The notes under the pieces are model-generated. The model was not told where the DNA came from. It made no database searches and saw nothing but the letters and a program-made list of their open reading frames with translations. 26,014 bases of DNA from GCA-2862585 sp049890295. Its GTDB lineage: Bacteria; Bacteroidota; Bacteroidia; Flavobacteriales; UBA7312. Both the position numbers and the translations under genes were made by a program. The stretch spans positions 1 to 26,014 of the forward strand of contig JBMHBP010000026.1 of assembly GCA_049890295.1 (NCBI GenBank). The letters are read 5' to 3'. Below are positions 16,140 to 23,505 of this stretch, in pieces. Within the stretch, counting starts at the first letter, position 1. Every line of letters begins with the position of its first letter.

Positions 16140-17150
16140 ATGCCTTTACAAGTTTTATTAGCCTTACTAATTATTCCATTTAATGTATTTGCTCAATTGC
16201 AATTTGGTACATCTAAAAGTTTAGATATTATAACATGGAATGTGGAATGGTTTCCTAAAGAAGACCAAATTACTCTTAATCAGATGATTCCAATAATTGA
16301 AGAATTGGATGCTGATATTATTGCTTTTCAAGAAATTAACAGTGTAAGTTATTTTTATCAACTAGCAGATTCATTAGAAAACTACTCTGCTTATTCTACT
16401 GGCACCTCTGGACTCAATTTATCTTATTTTTATAAAACTTCACTTGAGGTAGACAGTATTTATACCATCTTTGATTCTAATGATTATAATTTTGCAGGTC
16501 GTCCGCCACTCATTTTACGTCTAAATTACCAATCAGAAGACTACTATATTATCAACAATCACTTTAAATGTTGTGGTAATGGTCAGTTAGATTTAAATGA
16601 CTCCGGTGACGAAGAGTTTAGACGTTTCCAAGCGATGAATTTTTTAAAGTCCTACATCGATCAAAATTTAGCTAACGATAAGGTAATTATTCTAGGTGAT
16701 TTGAACGATTTGATTGAAGATCCTATCACCAATAATGTTTTCTCATCTATTTTAAATGATAGTCTTAACTACATGTTTGCGGATAAATATATACCCTCCA
16801 TGTCATCCAATTCATGGTCATTTCCTAATTGGCCTTCACACCTCGATCATATAATCATATCCAATGAGTTATTCGAAGGTTTTGATATAGAAAATGATAT
16901 TCAAACTATTAGACTTGATATCTTTTTAGGTAGTTTTCAAGCCTATGACAATTATATTTCTGATCATTTACCCGTAGGAATTAATATACGCTCAAAGACC
17001 GCTAATATTCAAGAAAATAATAATAGTTCAAACAAAAAACTGAAGTATAGTTTAAACTTTAAAGGACAAATTATTATTCCAGAGTTACACAAGCCTCATA
17101 TTGATGTTTACAATGACGGTTCTTACCAAAAGAAAATAATATTAGAATAA
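16140..17150 (+). CDS. Secreted endonuclease/exonuclease/phosphatase-fold protein with short T9SS-like tail
   Basis: A 336-residue exported member of the DNase I-like EEP superfamily (nucleases, phosphodiesterases, sphingomyelinases). Catalytic residues are all visible: N34 in 'TWNVEWF', E65 in 'AFQEI', H141 in 'NNHFKCCGNGQ', D187 and N189 in 'LGDLNDL', D236/H237 in 'HLDHIII' and D275/H276 in 'SDHLPVG'. The signal peptide 'MPLQVLLALLIIPFNVFAQ' is hydrophobic but has no Lys or Arg, which is odd. An in-frame stop at 16119-16121 and the lack of another start codon fix the ATG at 16140. A low-complexity linker (290-300) leads to a C-terminal tail ending 'VYNDGSYQKKIILE', like the tail of the Kazal-domain protein at 23506. 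Substrate could be DNA, RNA or a phosphodiester lipid. Confidence 0.88.
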   Translation: MPLQVLLALLIIPFNVFAQLQFGTSKSLDIITWNVEWFPKEDQITLNQMIPIIEELDADIIAFQEINSVSYFYQLADSLENYSAYSTGTSGLNLSYFYKTSLEVDSIYTIFDSNDYNFAGRPPLILRLNYQSEDYYIINNHFKCCGNGQLDLNDSGDEEFRRFQAMNFLKSYIDQNLANDKVIILGDLNDLIEDPITNNVFSSILNDSLNYMFADKYIPSMSSNSWSFPNWPSHLDHIIISNELFEGFDIENDIQTIRLDIFLGSFQAYDNYISDHLPVGINIRSKTANIQENNNSSNKKLKYSLNFKGQIIIPELHKPHIDVYNDGSYQKKIILE

Positions 17151-17197
17151 AACAAACAACCGTTTTACAGGGTTAAAAAAATTGATTTAACGTATTC

Positions 17198-17224
17198 TTG
17201 GTGTGTATTTTTTGTTTTAATTTG
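17198..17224 (+). promoter_or_regulatory. Likely promoter of the small Cys-rich lipoprotein gene
   Basis: TTG at 17198-17200 and TTAATTTG at 17217-17224 (7 of 8 to TAnnTTTG) are spaced by 16 bases. Transcription would start near 17230, leaving a leader of about 23 bases before the ATG at 17253. Confidence 0.45.
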
Positions 17225-17252
17225 CTTCCCTAATATTTTAAATTTATAAAAA

Positions 17253-17474
17253 ATGAAAAATTATCTTATTTACGCACTCTTCTTTAGTTTTGTTGCAGTG
17301 GGTTGCTCAAAGAAATGTGTTGAATGTGCTGATTGTCCAGACGACGTAACTCTTACTGACGCATCTGGTAATGATGTAACCAGCTTAGAAGTTTGTGAGG
17401 ACGAATTTGACACAAAAGAGGAGTATGATGAAGCAATTACATTAACTGAAGCATTCGGTTGTGAATGTAAATAA
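17253..17474 (+). CDS. Small acidic cysteine-rich lipoprotein, function unknown
   Basis: A 73-residue lipoprotein that I cannot assign to a named family. The signal 'MKNYLIYALFFSFVAVGC' ends in a good lipobox (A-V-G-C18). The mature part has about 56 residues with six more Cys: C22, C25 and C28 in 'CVECADC' and C48, C70 and C72 near the end. It has many Asp and Glu but few basic residues. Six cysteines in an exported protein suggest three disulfides or a metal site. Signal peptide, own promoter-like element and own bidirectional terminator all support a real gene despite its size. It lies 102 bases after the EEP-family gene on the same strand. Confidence 0.8.
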   Translation: MKNYLIYALFFSFVAVGCSKKCVECADCPDDVTLTDASGNDVTSLEVCEDEFDTKEEYDEAITLTEAFGCECK

Positions 17475-17493
17475 TTCATTTCTCTACACAAAC

Positions 17494-17525
17494 AAAAAAA
17501 CCTACTCATTTGAGTAGGTTTTTTT
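17494..17525. terminator. Bidirectional rho-independent terminator
   Basis: A perfectly symmetric hairpin: seven A, cctactca, tt, tgagtagg, seven T. It gives a GC-containing 8-bp core flanked by A and T runs on both sides, so it can stop transcription of the lipoprotein gene ending at 17474 and of the convergent giant repeat gene ending at 17550. Confidence 0.92.
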
Positions 17526-17549
17526 ATACTTAAAGTCAGGGTTAATGAC

Positions 17550-20500
17550 TTATTGAATAACTAATGTTGAACGGAGTACTTGACTAGAGTTTTGCAGTTC
17601 TACAAAATATAATCCCGTCGACAATTTATCCTTAAAGAGTTGTAATGAATTCCCCTCTACATTAGAATACTTTCTTACCGTTTTACCCTTAGTATCAATT
17701 AACTTTATAGTAATAGATTCATTGTTTGGATTTGAAAAAGTAATCCAAGCTTGATTTCTAAGTGGATTTGGATAAACATGTAGCTTATCTTCGGACTGTT
17801 CTATAATACTAGTTGCTTGAGTAATATCTATTCTCAAACAAACTACGTCACTTTGACAATTGTCTTCATTTTCTTCATATACGCATAAATCAAGCATCCC
17901 TTCATTGTTTCCAAAGTCTAAAGATATAACTGAACTATCAGAGTTAGAAGTTGAAATCTCTCCTAAATCATTTGATAATGACCAATGATACATTGAGCCA
18001 CTTACAGCATTAGTTACACTATATTCATTGTCAACCGAGCCGGTAATAACATCTTCTAGACCGTTTAAAATAGGCGATACTTCGATTGGATCATCTGTCA
18101 ATGTCAAGTTTAGAGTTGCTATACTATCACATCCGTTTGCACTTAATGTGTTAAAGGTATATGTGCCAGTTTCGGTATAAGTTTGGCCATTCCAACTATA
18201 TGAAAAGCAACTTTCATAATCTGTGGTGGAGTAGGTAGTATCACTAATTGTTAAGTTTAATATTACCGTTGAGTCACACCCATTGATAGAGGTAGTGCTT
18301 AATTCATAAACACCACTTTCGAAATAGGTAGAATCATTCCAAGTGTAGCTATAACAATTAGTGATGGTTTCATTAATAGTAATTGAGTCGATTATTGTTA
18401 AGTTAAGGTATTCCAAAGAGTCACATCCATTGATAGTAACAAATGATTTGGAATAGGTACCACTTTCAGTATAGCTCGAGTCGTACCACTCATACGAATA
18501 GCAATTGACAACCGTATCGGTTGAAGAGAAACTGTCATTAATTATCAATGTAATAGTATGGGTACTATCACATCCGTTAACATTTGTAAATGATTTTGTA
18601 TAAGAACCATTTTGGGTGTAAGTATCACCGTCCCATATATATTCATCACAAGCAAATTCAAGACTATTAGTCGTATCGTTATAATGAATGGTTAGGTCCA
18701 GAATTACAGTACTATCGCAGCCGTTGGTAGTTAAACCCGAATATTCATACATGCCACTAAGAGTATATAGTTGATTGTTCCACTCATAAGAATTACATGT
18801 ACTGACCATTACAGTATCGAGATTACTTTGATTGATTGTTAAATTCAGTTCAAGTAAGGAGTCACAACCATTAACCGATGATACTGTATGATAATACACA
18901 CCACTTTCAGAGTATAAACTATCATACCAAAAGTAGGAGTCACAAGCAGAAATCGTATCTGAAGTTTCATAACTATCAAAAACTACTAGACTGATAGTAT
19001 GTGTACTATCGCATCCATTGATGTCTGTAAATGTTTTGGTATAGCTACCATTTTCAGTATAGCTATCGCCGTCCCAGATAAATTCTTCACAGGCAACTTC
19101 AGAACTCTCAGTAAAGGCGTCATTATTAATCGTTAAATCAAGAATCACCGTACTGTCACATCCGTGTATATTACTGGTTGAATAAGTGTAAAATCCGCTT
19201 ACAGTTAGAGTTTGATTATTCCACTCGTAAATATTACAGGCACTTACACTGATTGTATCTAAATCACTCTCATGTATAGTTAGGTCCAGTTGAATAAGGG
19301 AGTCGCACCCTATTATATTTGATGTGGTGAAGGTGTATATACCACTTTCAGTATAAGTCATTTGGTTCCATTCATACGAATCACAAGAAGTTGCAGAAAT
19401 AGTTGTAATAGACGTATCAAAAACAGTAATTACAACACTATCAGTGCAATTTGAAAAAGTAGAATAATAGGTTGTTGTTGTGGTAGGAGCAACACTAATT
19501 TCAACCGCACTCTGACCAGTTGACCATGTAGGTATATCAGAAAATTCCATAACGGTTTTGCATCCAAGGTTGTTTGAAGGATTTGATATATTACTAACCA
19601 AGGCCCAATTTCCATTTGAACTGGTGTTGACATTGATTGGATCATTGTTACCATACATTATAGTAACGCTACCACTTCCAAATGGCTCCAAGGCATTCCA
19701 ACTTGTGAAGTCTATACTTTCACCGGATGACCATTCTAAGTCGTCACCACCGTCTATCGCATTAAGACCTATCCAAATATTGTCGTTTGTGAAGAAGCTC
19801 ACAAACTCATTTTCTTCCTCGGACGATATGGATACTAAATGTGCTCCATATAAGGAGGCTATACTATCGCCTTCAGTCCAGTTAGTATATTCATCACTCA
19901 GATAGTAATGGCTACCATTTAGATAGCCAGAATAGGTGAAGCCATCAATAATCCCCGGCTGTGATAAATGCGATGATAATGTAATACTATCACCTTGACA
20001 AATAATGTTATCGGAAGATGTAACGAAATTACTTAATAGCAAATTAACTTCAACTATAGAGTCACAGCCACTTACACTGCTATAATTCAGTTGATGTGTC
20101 CCGCTGACTGCCAAAGAAGTATCATTCCATTCGTATGAATCGCCACAGGCTTGAACGTCAAAGGAGTCGAAATAGCTAGTATTGACTGTCAACACTAAAG
20201 TGACAATACTATCACAGTCAAACACAGACAACAAAGTGTCAGTATATTCCCCACTTTGGCTGTAAGTTGTTCCATTCCAGATGAAAGAATCACAGGCAGA
20301 AACCGAATCAGTTATCAAGTAATTGTCAACTACAATTAATTCTAGGGTATGAGTGCTATCACATCCATTAATATCTGTAAATGTCTTAGTGTACTCACCA
20401 TTTTCGGTATAAATATCACCTTCCCATTCAAACTCACCACAGGTCGTGATTATTTCCGAAGTCATCACATCGTTGTTGATGGTCAAGTCCAAAATTATGG

Positions 20501-22394
20501 TACTATCACAACCATTAGAATTAAGTGTTGAAAATTCGTAAAAACCGCTTACAGTAAGCGTCTGATCATTCCATTCATAAACATTACATGCACTGACCGG
20601 TATGGTGTCTAAGTCGCTTTCAAAAATGGTCAAATTCAGTTGTATTGTAGAGTCGCATCCATTTGAACTTGGAATGGTAAATGAGTAAACACCACTTTCT
20701 GTGTATGTAGTTTGGTTCCAGCTGTATGAATCACATGCACTAGCATACAAGTTTGTAATAAAAGTATCGAGTACTGTTACCACAATACTATCAGTACACT
20801 CTGAAAAATTGGAGTAATAAGTGGTTGAAACATTAGGTGAAACAGTCACCTCAATAGAAGTATCACCAGTTGACCAAACGGGAATATCAGTAAATTCAAT
20901 TACGGTTTTACATAATAAGTTGTTGGCAGGATTTATAATTCCATTCACAAGCGCCCACTTTCCTACTGAAGGAGTATTAATATTGATGGGGTCATTCTGG
21001 CCGTACATTAAAGTAACATCACCACTACCAGATGGTTCGAATTCATTCCAATTAAAGTAATCTATATTTTCATTCGAAGTCCATTCAAAATCTTCAGTAT
21101 CATTGGCTGTATTAAGACCCAACCAAATATTGTCATTGGTGAAAAAACTGACAAATGTATTTTCATCTTCTGAGTTTATTGAGACTAAATGTGCACCATA
21201 AAATTGGGCGATACTATCCGCTTCAGTCCATGTTGTATTATTATCACTCAAATAGTAGTGACTTCCATTTAAATATCCTGAATAACTAAATCCCTCTATG
21301 AAGCCTGCTTGTCCCAAATGGGATGACAGAGTTACGCTATCACCTTGGCATATTATTGTATTGGAAGAGCTTACAAAGTTGCTGAGTAATAGGTTGATTT
21401 CTACTAAGGAATCACAGCCATTTATTGAACTGTAATTCAATAGGTGAGTGCCACTGAACAACAGCGATGTATCATTCCACACATAAGAGTCGCCACAAGC
21501 TTGAATATCATGGCTAGTGAAATAACTGTTAAAAATACTTAACTCTAGATTTACGATACTATCACAACCAAACTGGTTTTCAAAAACTTGAGTGTAATTC
21601 CCGCTAGTGGTATAGGTGGAATCATTCCATTGGAAACTATCACAAGAAGTAACTGTAATTGCTACTGTGTCGTTGAGAAGAGTTAAATTTAATTGGCACA
21701 GAGAGTCGCAACCACTTTCGGTTGTTAAAGTATTAAAATAGGTGCCACTTTCTGTATACATATTGCCATTCCAAATTATAGAATCGCAGGCATTTATTGT
21801 TTCTTCAAAAATTTCATTGTTCACTAAGACTAAATTGAGAACTTCAACATCACAATTTTCTGTGTTGAAGATGTACGAACCAGTCTGGTTGTATAAGGTA
21901 TTATTCCAGGCATAAATATCGCAGGCGTTAACATTAAAAAAAGTGGTGTCAGTAGCATATTCACAATTTCCATCATCACCAGTAGCTAATGGGTCAAAAT
22001 TACAGGCATTGGGGTCGGTGCAGCCAAGAATGGGAGTGGTTAACTGTAAAAAGGCATTAACTGACGTTATATTGGGGTTAAAACTACAAACACTTTTCAA
22101 TGCAATTTCGTAGTCTGTGCCGGGTTCAAGCCCTAAAATTAGAGATGAATTTTCTAATGGTGGGATATTTGAATCATACCATGCATCAAAAGACTCATCA
22201 ATTTTGCGGTACCGTATTCTGTAGCCAAGTATATTCGATGAATTGGTCGGGGAAGACCATGAAATCACCACAGAGGTATCTGTAAGGTTTGAGGGTGTTA
22301 AATTGATTGGAGCTTCACAGTTTTGTGCATCTGACTGGTATGAAATAAAACCAAACAAAACTAAAAGTAGTAGAAGTAACTTGTTAAAAGTCAT
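17550..22394 (-). CDS. Giant secreted Cys-repeat protein with two C-type-lectin-like domains and T9SS type A tail
   Basis: A 1614-residue predicted surface or secreted protein. In order there is a signal peptide (1-23), a fibronectin type III domain (about 27-120) and a 'GCTDPNACNFDPLATGDDGN' motif (124-143). Four Cys repeats follow (about 152-335), then a C-type-lectin-like domain (about 370-500, 'GAHLVSINSEDEN', 'DNIWLGLN'), an Ig-like segment (about 505-543), five more repeats, a second lectin-like domain (about 820-950) with Ig-like segment (to about 993), and nine more repeats (to about 1433). A PKD-like segment (about 1437-1525) and a type A sorting domain with 'VYPNPLRNQAWITF' (from about 1526) close the protein. 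The repeat unit is 'C-x-S-Y-x-W-N...SG-x-Y...GCDS...L-x-LTI'. Lectin-like domains suggest glycan or surface binding, so an adhesin is the best guess, by inference. A minus-strand TTG-15-TACTTTAG lies upstream. Confidence 0.92.
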   Translation of the reverse strand: MTFNKLLLLLLVLFGFISYQSDAQNCEAPINLTPSNLTDTSVVISWSSPTNSSNILGYRIRYRKIDESFDAWYDSNIPPLENSSLILGLEPGTDYEIALKSVCSFNPNITSVNAFLQLTTPILGCTDPNACNFDPLATGDDGNCEYATDTTFFNVNACDIYAWNNTLYNQTGSYIFNTENCDVEVLNLVLVNNEIFEETINACDSIIWNGNMYTESGTYFNTLTTESGCDSLCQLNLTLLNDTVAITVTSCDSFQWNDSTYTTSGNYTQVFENQFGCDSIVNLELSIFNSYFTSHDIQACGDSYVWNDTSLLFSGTHLLNYSSINGCDSLVEINLLLSNFVSSSNTIICQGDSVTLSSHLGQAGFIEGFSYSGYLNGSHYYLSDNNTTWTEADSIAQFYGAHLVSINSEDENTFVSFFTNDNIWLGLNTANDTEDFEWTSNENIDYFNWNEFEPSGSGDVTLMYGQNDPININTPSVGKWALVNGIINPANNLLCKTVIEFTDIPVWSTGDTSIEVTVSPNVSTTYYSNFSECTDSIVVTVLDTFITNLYASACDSYSWNQTTYTESGVYSFTIPSSNGCDSTIQLNLTIFESDLDTIPVSACNVYEWNDQTLTVSGFYEFSTLNSNGCDSTIILDLTINNDVMTSEIITTCGEFEWEGDIYTENGEYTKTFTDINGCDSTHTLELIVVDNYLITDSVSACDSFIWNGTTYSQSGEYTDTLLSVFDCDSIVTLVLTVNTSYFDSFDVQACGDSYEWNDTSLAVSGTHQLNYSSVSGCDSIVEVNLLLSNFVTSSDNIICQGDSITLSSHLSQPGIIDGFTYSGYLNGSHYYLSDEYTNWTEGDSIASLYGAHLVSISSEEENEFVSFFTNDNIWIGLNAIDGGDDLEWSSGESIDFTSWNALEPFGSGSVTIMYGNNDPINVNTSSNGNWALVSNISNPSNNLGCKTVMEFSDIPTWSTGQSAVEISVAPTTTTTYYSTFSNCTDSVVITVFDTSITTISATSCDSYEWNQMTYTESGIYTFTTSNIIGCDSLIQLDLTIHESDLDTISVSACNIYEWNNQTLTVSGFYTYSTSNIHGCDSTVILDLTINNDAFTESSEVACEEFIWDGDSYTENGSYTKTFTDINGCDSTHTISLVVFDSYETSDTISACDSYFWYDSLYSESGVYYHTVSSVNGCDSLLELNLTINQSNLDTVMVSTCNSYEWNNQLYTLSGMYEYSGLTTNGCDSTVILDLTIHYNDTTNSLEFACDEYIWDGDTYTQNGSYTKSFTNVNGCDSTHTITLIINDSFSSTDTVVNCYSYEWYDSSYTESGTYSKSFVTINGCDSLEYLNLTIIDSITINETITNCYSYTWNDSTYFESGVYELSTTSINGCDSTVILNLTISDTTYSTTDYESCFSYSWNGQTYTETGTYTFNTLSANGCDSIATLNLTLTDDPIEVSPILNGLEDVITGSVDNEYSVTNAVSGSMYHWSLSNDLGEISTSNSDSSVISLDFGNNEGMLDLCVYEENEDNCQSDVVCLRIDITQATSIIEQSEDKLHVYPNPLRNQAWITFSNPNNESITIKLIDTKGKTVRKYSNVEGNSLQLFKDKLSTGLYFVELQNSSQVLRSTLVIQ
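18825..20174 (-). repeat. Second copy of the 450-codon internal duplication
   Basis: Residues 741-1190. By hand count over the lectin-like part (341-500 against 791-950) about 112 of 160 residues are identical, near 70 percent, with no insertion or deletion. Confidence 0.85.
20175..21524 (-). repeat. First copy of a 450-codon internal duplication
   Basis: Residues 291-740 of the giant protein. The unit holds one Cys repeat, the lectin-like domain, the Ig-like segment and four more Cys repeats. It aligns without any gap to residues 741-1190 at a constant offset of 450. Boundaries could slide because the flanking Cys repeats resemble each other. Confidence 0.85.
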
Positions 22395-22584
22395 GTTTAT
22401 TTATTTGAAAATTATAAGGCTTCTAAAGTACATTTTTTTTTAATTCAATGCATGTTTTTAAAATACCATTTATTTAATCTCGTTTATCAGAAAAATAGCA
22501 GCTACTACAAATCAAAAGATAAAAATTTATTATGCTCTAAATAAAAATGGGGTTTTATTAAAAGTTTCCTTCATTTTTTAACCA

Positions 22585-22592
22585 AAACTTTG
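22585..22592 (+). promoter_or_regulatory. Likely -7 element before the YkuK-type gene
   Basis: AAACTTTG (7 of 8 to TAnnTTTG) lies 45 bases before the ATG at 22638. It shares the exact run AACTTTGCAAT with the site before the gene at 9553. No clear -33 TTG is seen at the right distance. Confidence 0.35.
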
Positions 22593-22637
22593 CAATTTGT
22601 TTTAGCTTTTTTAAAGTCAAATGCTTAGATTTAGAAA

Positions 22638-23093
22638 ATGATTTACAAACGGCTTACAGACAAAAAAAATCTTGACTTAATTCCCTATTTAAAAAGTTAT
22701 ATTCAAAAATTCAAAGCAAACACAATTAAAGTCCATGTTGGTTGTGACTCTCAATTCAAATTTGGTAAAACAACTTACGTTTCAACGGTAGTCTTACACA
22801 AAGGGCTAAGTGGTTGTCATGTACTTTATAAAAAAGAAGTGATTCCCAAGAAGTTAGATTTATGGACAAAGCTATGGGGAGAGGTCGAACGATCTGTTGA
22901 GTTGAGTCGCTTTTTAACTGACAATAAAATATCGATTGAATCCATCAATTTGGATTTGAATGATAAGCCCATTCATGCTTCCAATAAATTGGTGTCATCT
23001 GCTTTGGGCTTTGCCATGTCAACGGGCTTAAATGTAAGGATGAAACCTGAAATATTACCTGCTATTTCAGCAGCAGATAGCTTGTCTAAATAA
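22638..23093 (+). CDS. YkuK-family (DUF458) predicted RNase H-like nuclease
   Basis: A 151-residue cytosolic protein matching the YkuK/DUF458 family, predicted from structure to share the RNase H fold; its biological role is not established. The first strand carries 'VHVGCDSQ' (D37), and acidic residues follow at E82 in 'WGEVERSVE', D106 in 'INLDLND' and D147 in 'AADSLSK' at the C-terminus, the order expected for an RNase H-type two-metal site. The length is typical of the family. The gene has its own promoter-like site in the 243-bp upstream gap and ends two bases from the convergent small gene. I see no terminator between the two. Confidence 0.85.
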   Translation: MIYKRLTDKKNLDLIPYLKSYIQKFKANTIKVHVGCDSQFKFGKTTYVSTVVLHKGLSGCHVLYKKEVIPKKLDLWTKLWGEVERSVELSRFLTDNKISIESINLDLNDKPIHASNKLVSSALGFAMSTGLNVRMKPEILPAISAADSLSK

Positions 23094-23095
23094 TT

Positions 23096-23401
23096 TTAAT
23101 GCCCTCGATTTCGTTTGAAGGCTTGAAATAATTGCTCTTTAATATCATCTTCCATATTAGCTTCAGCTTGAAGGTAACCCTCCATTCTTCCAATCAGCAT
23201 AGCAATTAGAGCCGCTTCTCTCACATTATGACCTTTTTGAAGAATACGCAGTAACGCATCGTAAGTACTCTCTGACGATTCGAAAATTTCTTCAGCCATT
23301 TTTTCAAAATCGATAATTTCATTTTTATCACATTGTAATAGGTGACATAATTTTTCAATTTCAAATTGATTAAGATCTGTTGTTTTTTTAGGAACGTTCA
23401 T
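23096..23401 (-). CDS. Small helical protein of unknown function
   Basis: A 101-residue protein starting at the ATG at 23401; an in-frame TTG at 23434 would add eleven residues but is less likely. No family recognised. The sequence is predicted to be mostly helical and acidic, with 'HNVREAALIAMLIGRMEGYL' as a hydrophobic helix in the second half and a basic end ('FKRNRGH'). There is no signal peptide or membrane span, so it is cytosolic. Two Cys (C19, C24) lie in the first third. It converges on the YkuK-type gene (two-base gap), and its upstream region is shared with the Kazal-domain gene at 23506. The length, normal composition and tight packing favour a real gene. Confidence 0.65.
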   Translation of the reverse strand: MNVPKKTTDLNQFEIEKLCHLLQCDKNEIIDFEKMAEEIFESSESTYDALLRILQKGHNVREAALIAMLIGRMEGYLQAEANMEDDIKEQLFQAFKRNRGH

Positions 23402-23481
23402 AGTGTATGTAATTGGTATTTTGATATGTTGCAAAAACTATACCAAGCAAACAGCATAAGTCAAAATGTCAGTATTTGTTA

Positions 23482-23489
23482 TATATTTG
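23482..23489 (+). promoter_or_regulatory. Bacteroidota -7 element for the Kazal-domain gene
   Basis: TATATTTG, a full match to TAnnTTTG, lies 16 bases before the ATG at 23506, giving a leader near 11 bases. The same octamer precedes the EEP-family gene at 16128-16135. A suitable -33 TTG is not evident. Confidence 0.5.
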
Positions 23490-23505
23490 AACAAAACATA
23501 TTATT

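Larger units (their letters stand above)
18096..21941 (-). repeat. Eighteen Cys-containing protein repeats, mostly 49 residues (147 bp) apart
   Basis: The first Cys of successive units falls at residues 158, 203, 251, 300, then 554, 603, 652, 701, 750, then 1004, 1053, 1102, 1151, 1200, 1249, 1298, 1347 and 1396. The last two blocks have an exact 49-residue step with no indel. Most units have a second Cys in 'GCDS' 26 residues later. The units are diverged in DNA, so they are an old protein repeat and not a recent tandem expansion. Confidence 0.9.

Noticed and set aside
17151..17185. Possible terminator after the EEP-family gene (aacc...ggtt then A run)
   Set aside because: The stem is only about four base pairs and the following run is A, not T, on the plus strand.
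19430..21060. Several open frames of 60-115 codons antisense or out of frame within the giant repeat gene
   Set aside because: They recur at matching places in the duplicated units, as expected from shadows of a repeated coding sequence, and show no domain.
18096..21941. Regularly spaced 147-bp repeats considered as CRISPR or satellite DNA
   Set aside because: The period is a whole number of codons in one long frame, the repeats are diverged, and no identical short repeat with unique spacers exists.
22621..22641. Six-codon frame (MLRFRK) whose TGA overlaps the ATG of the YkuK-type gene, as a possible leader peptide
   Set aside because: Too short and lacks regulatory codons or hairpins; probably chance.
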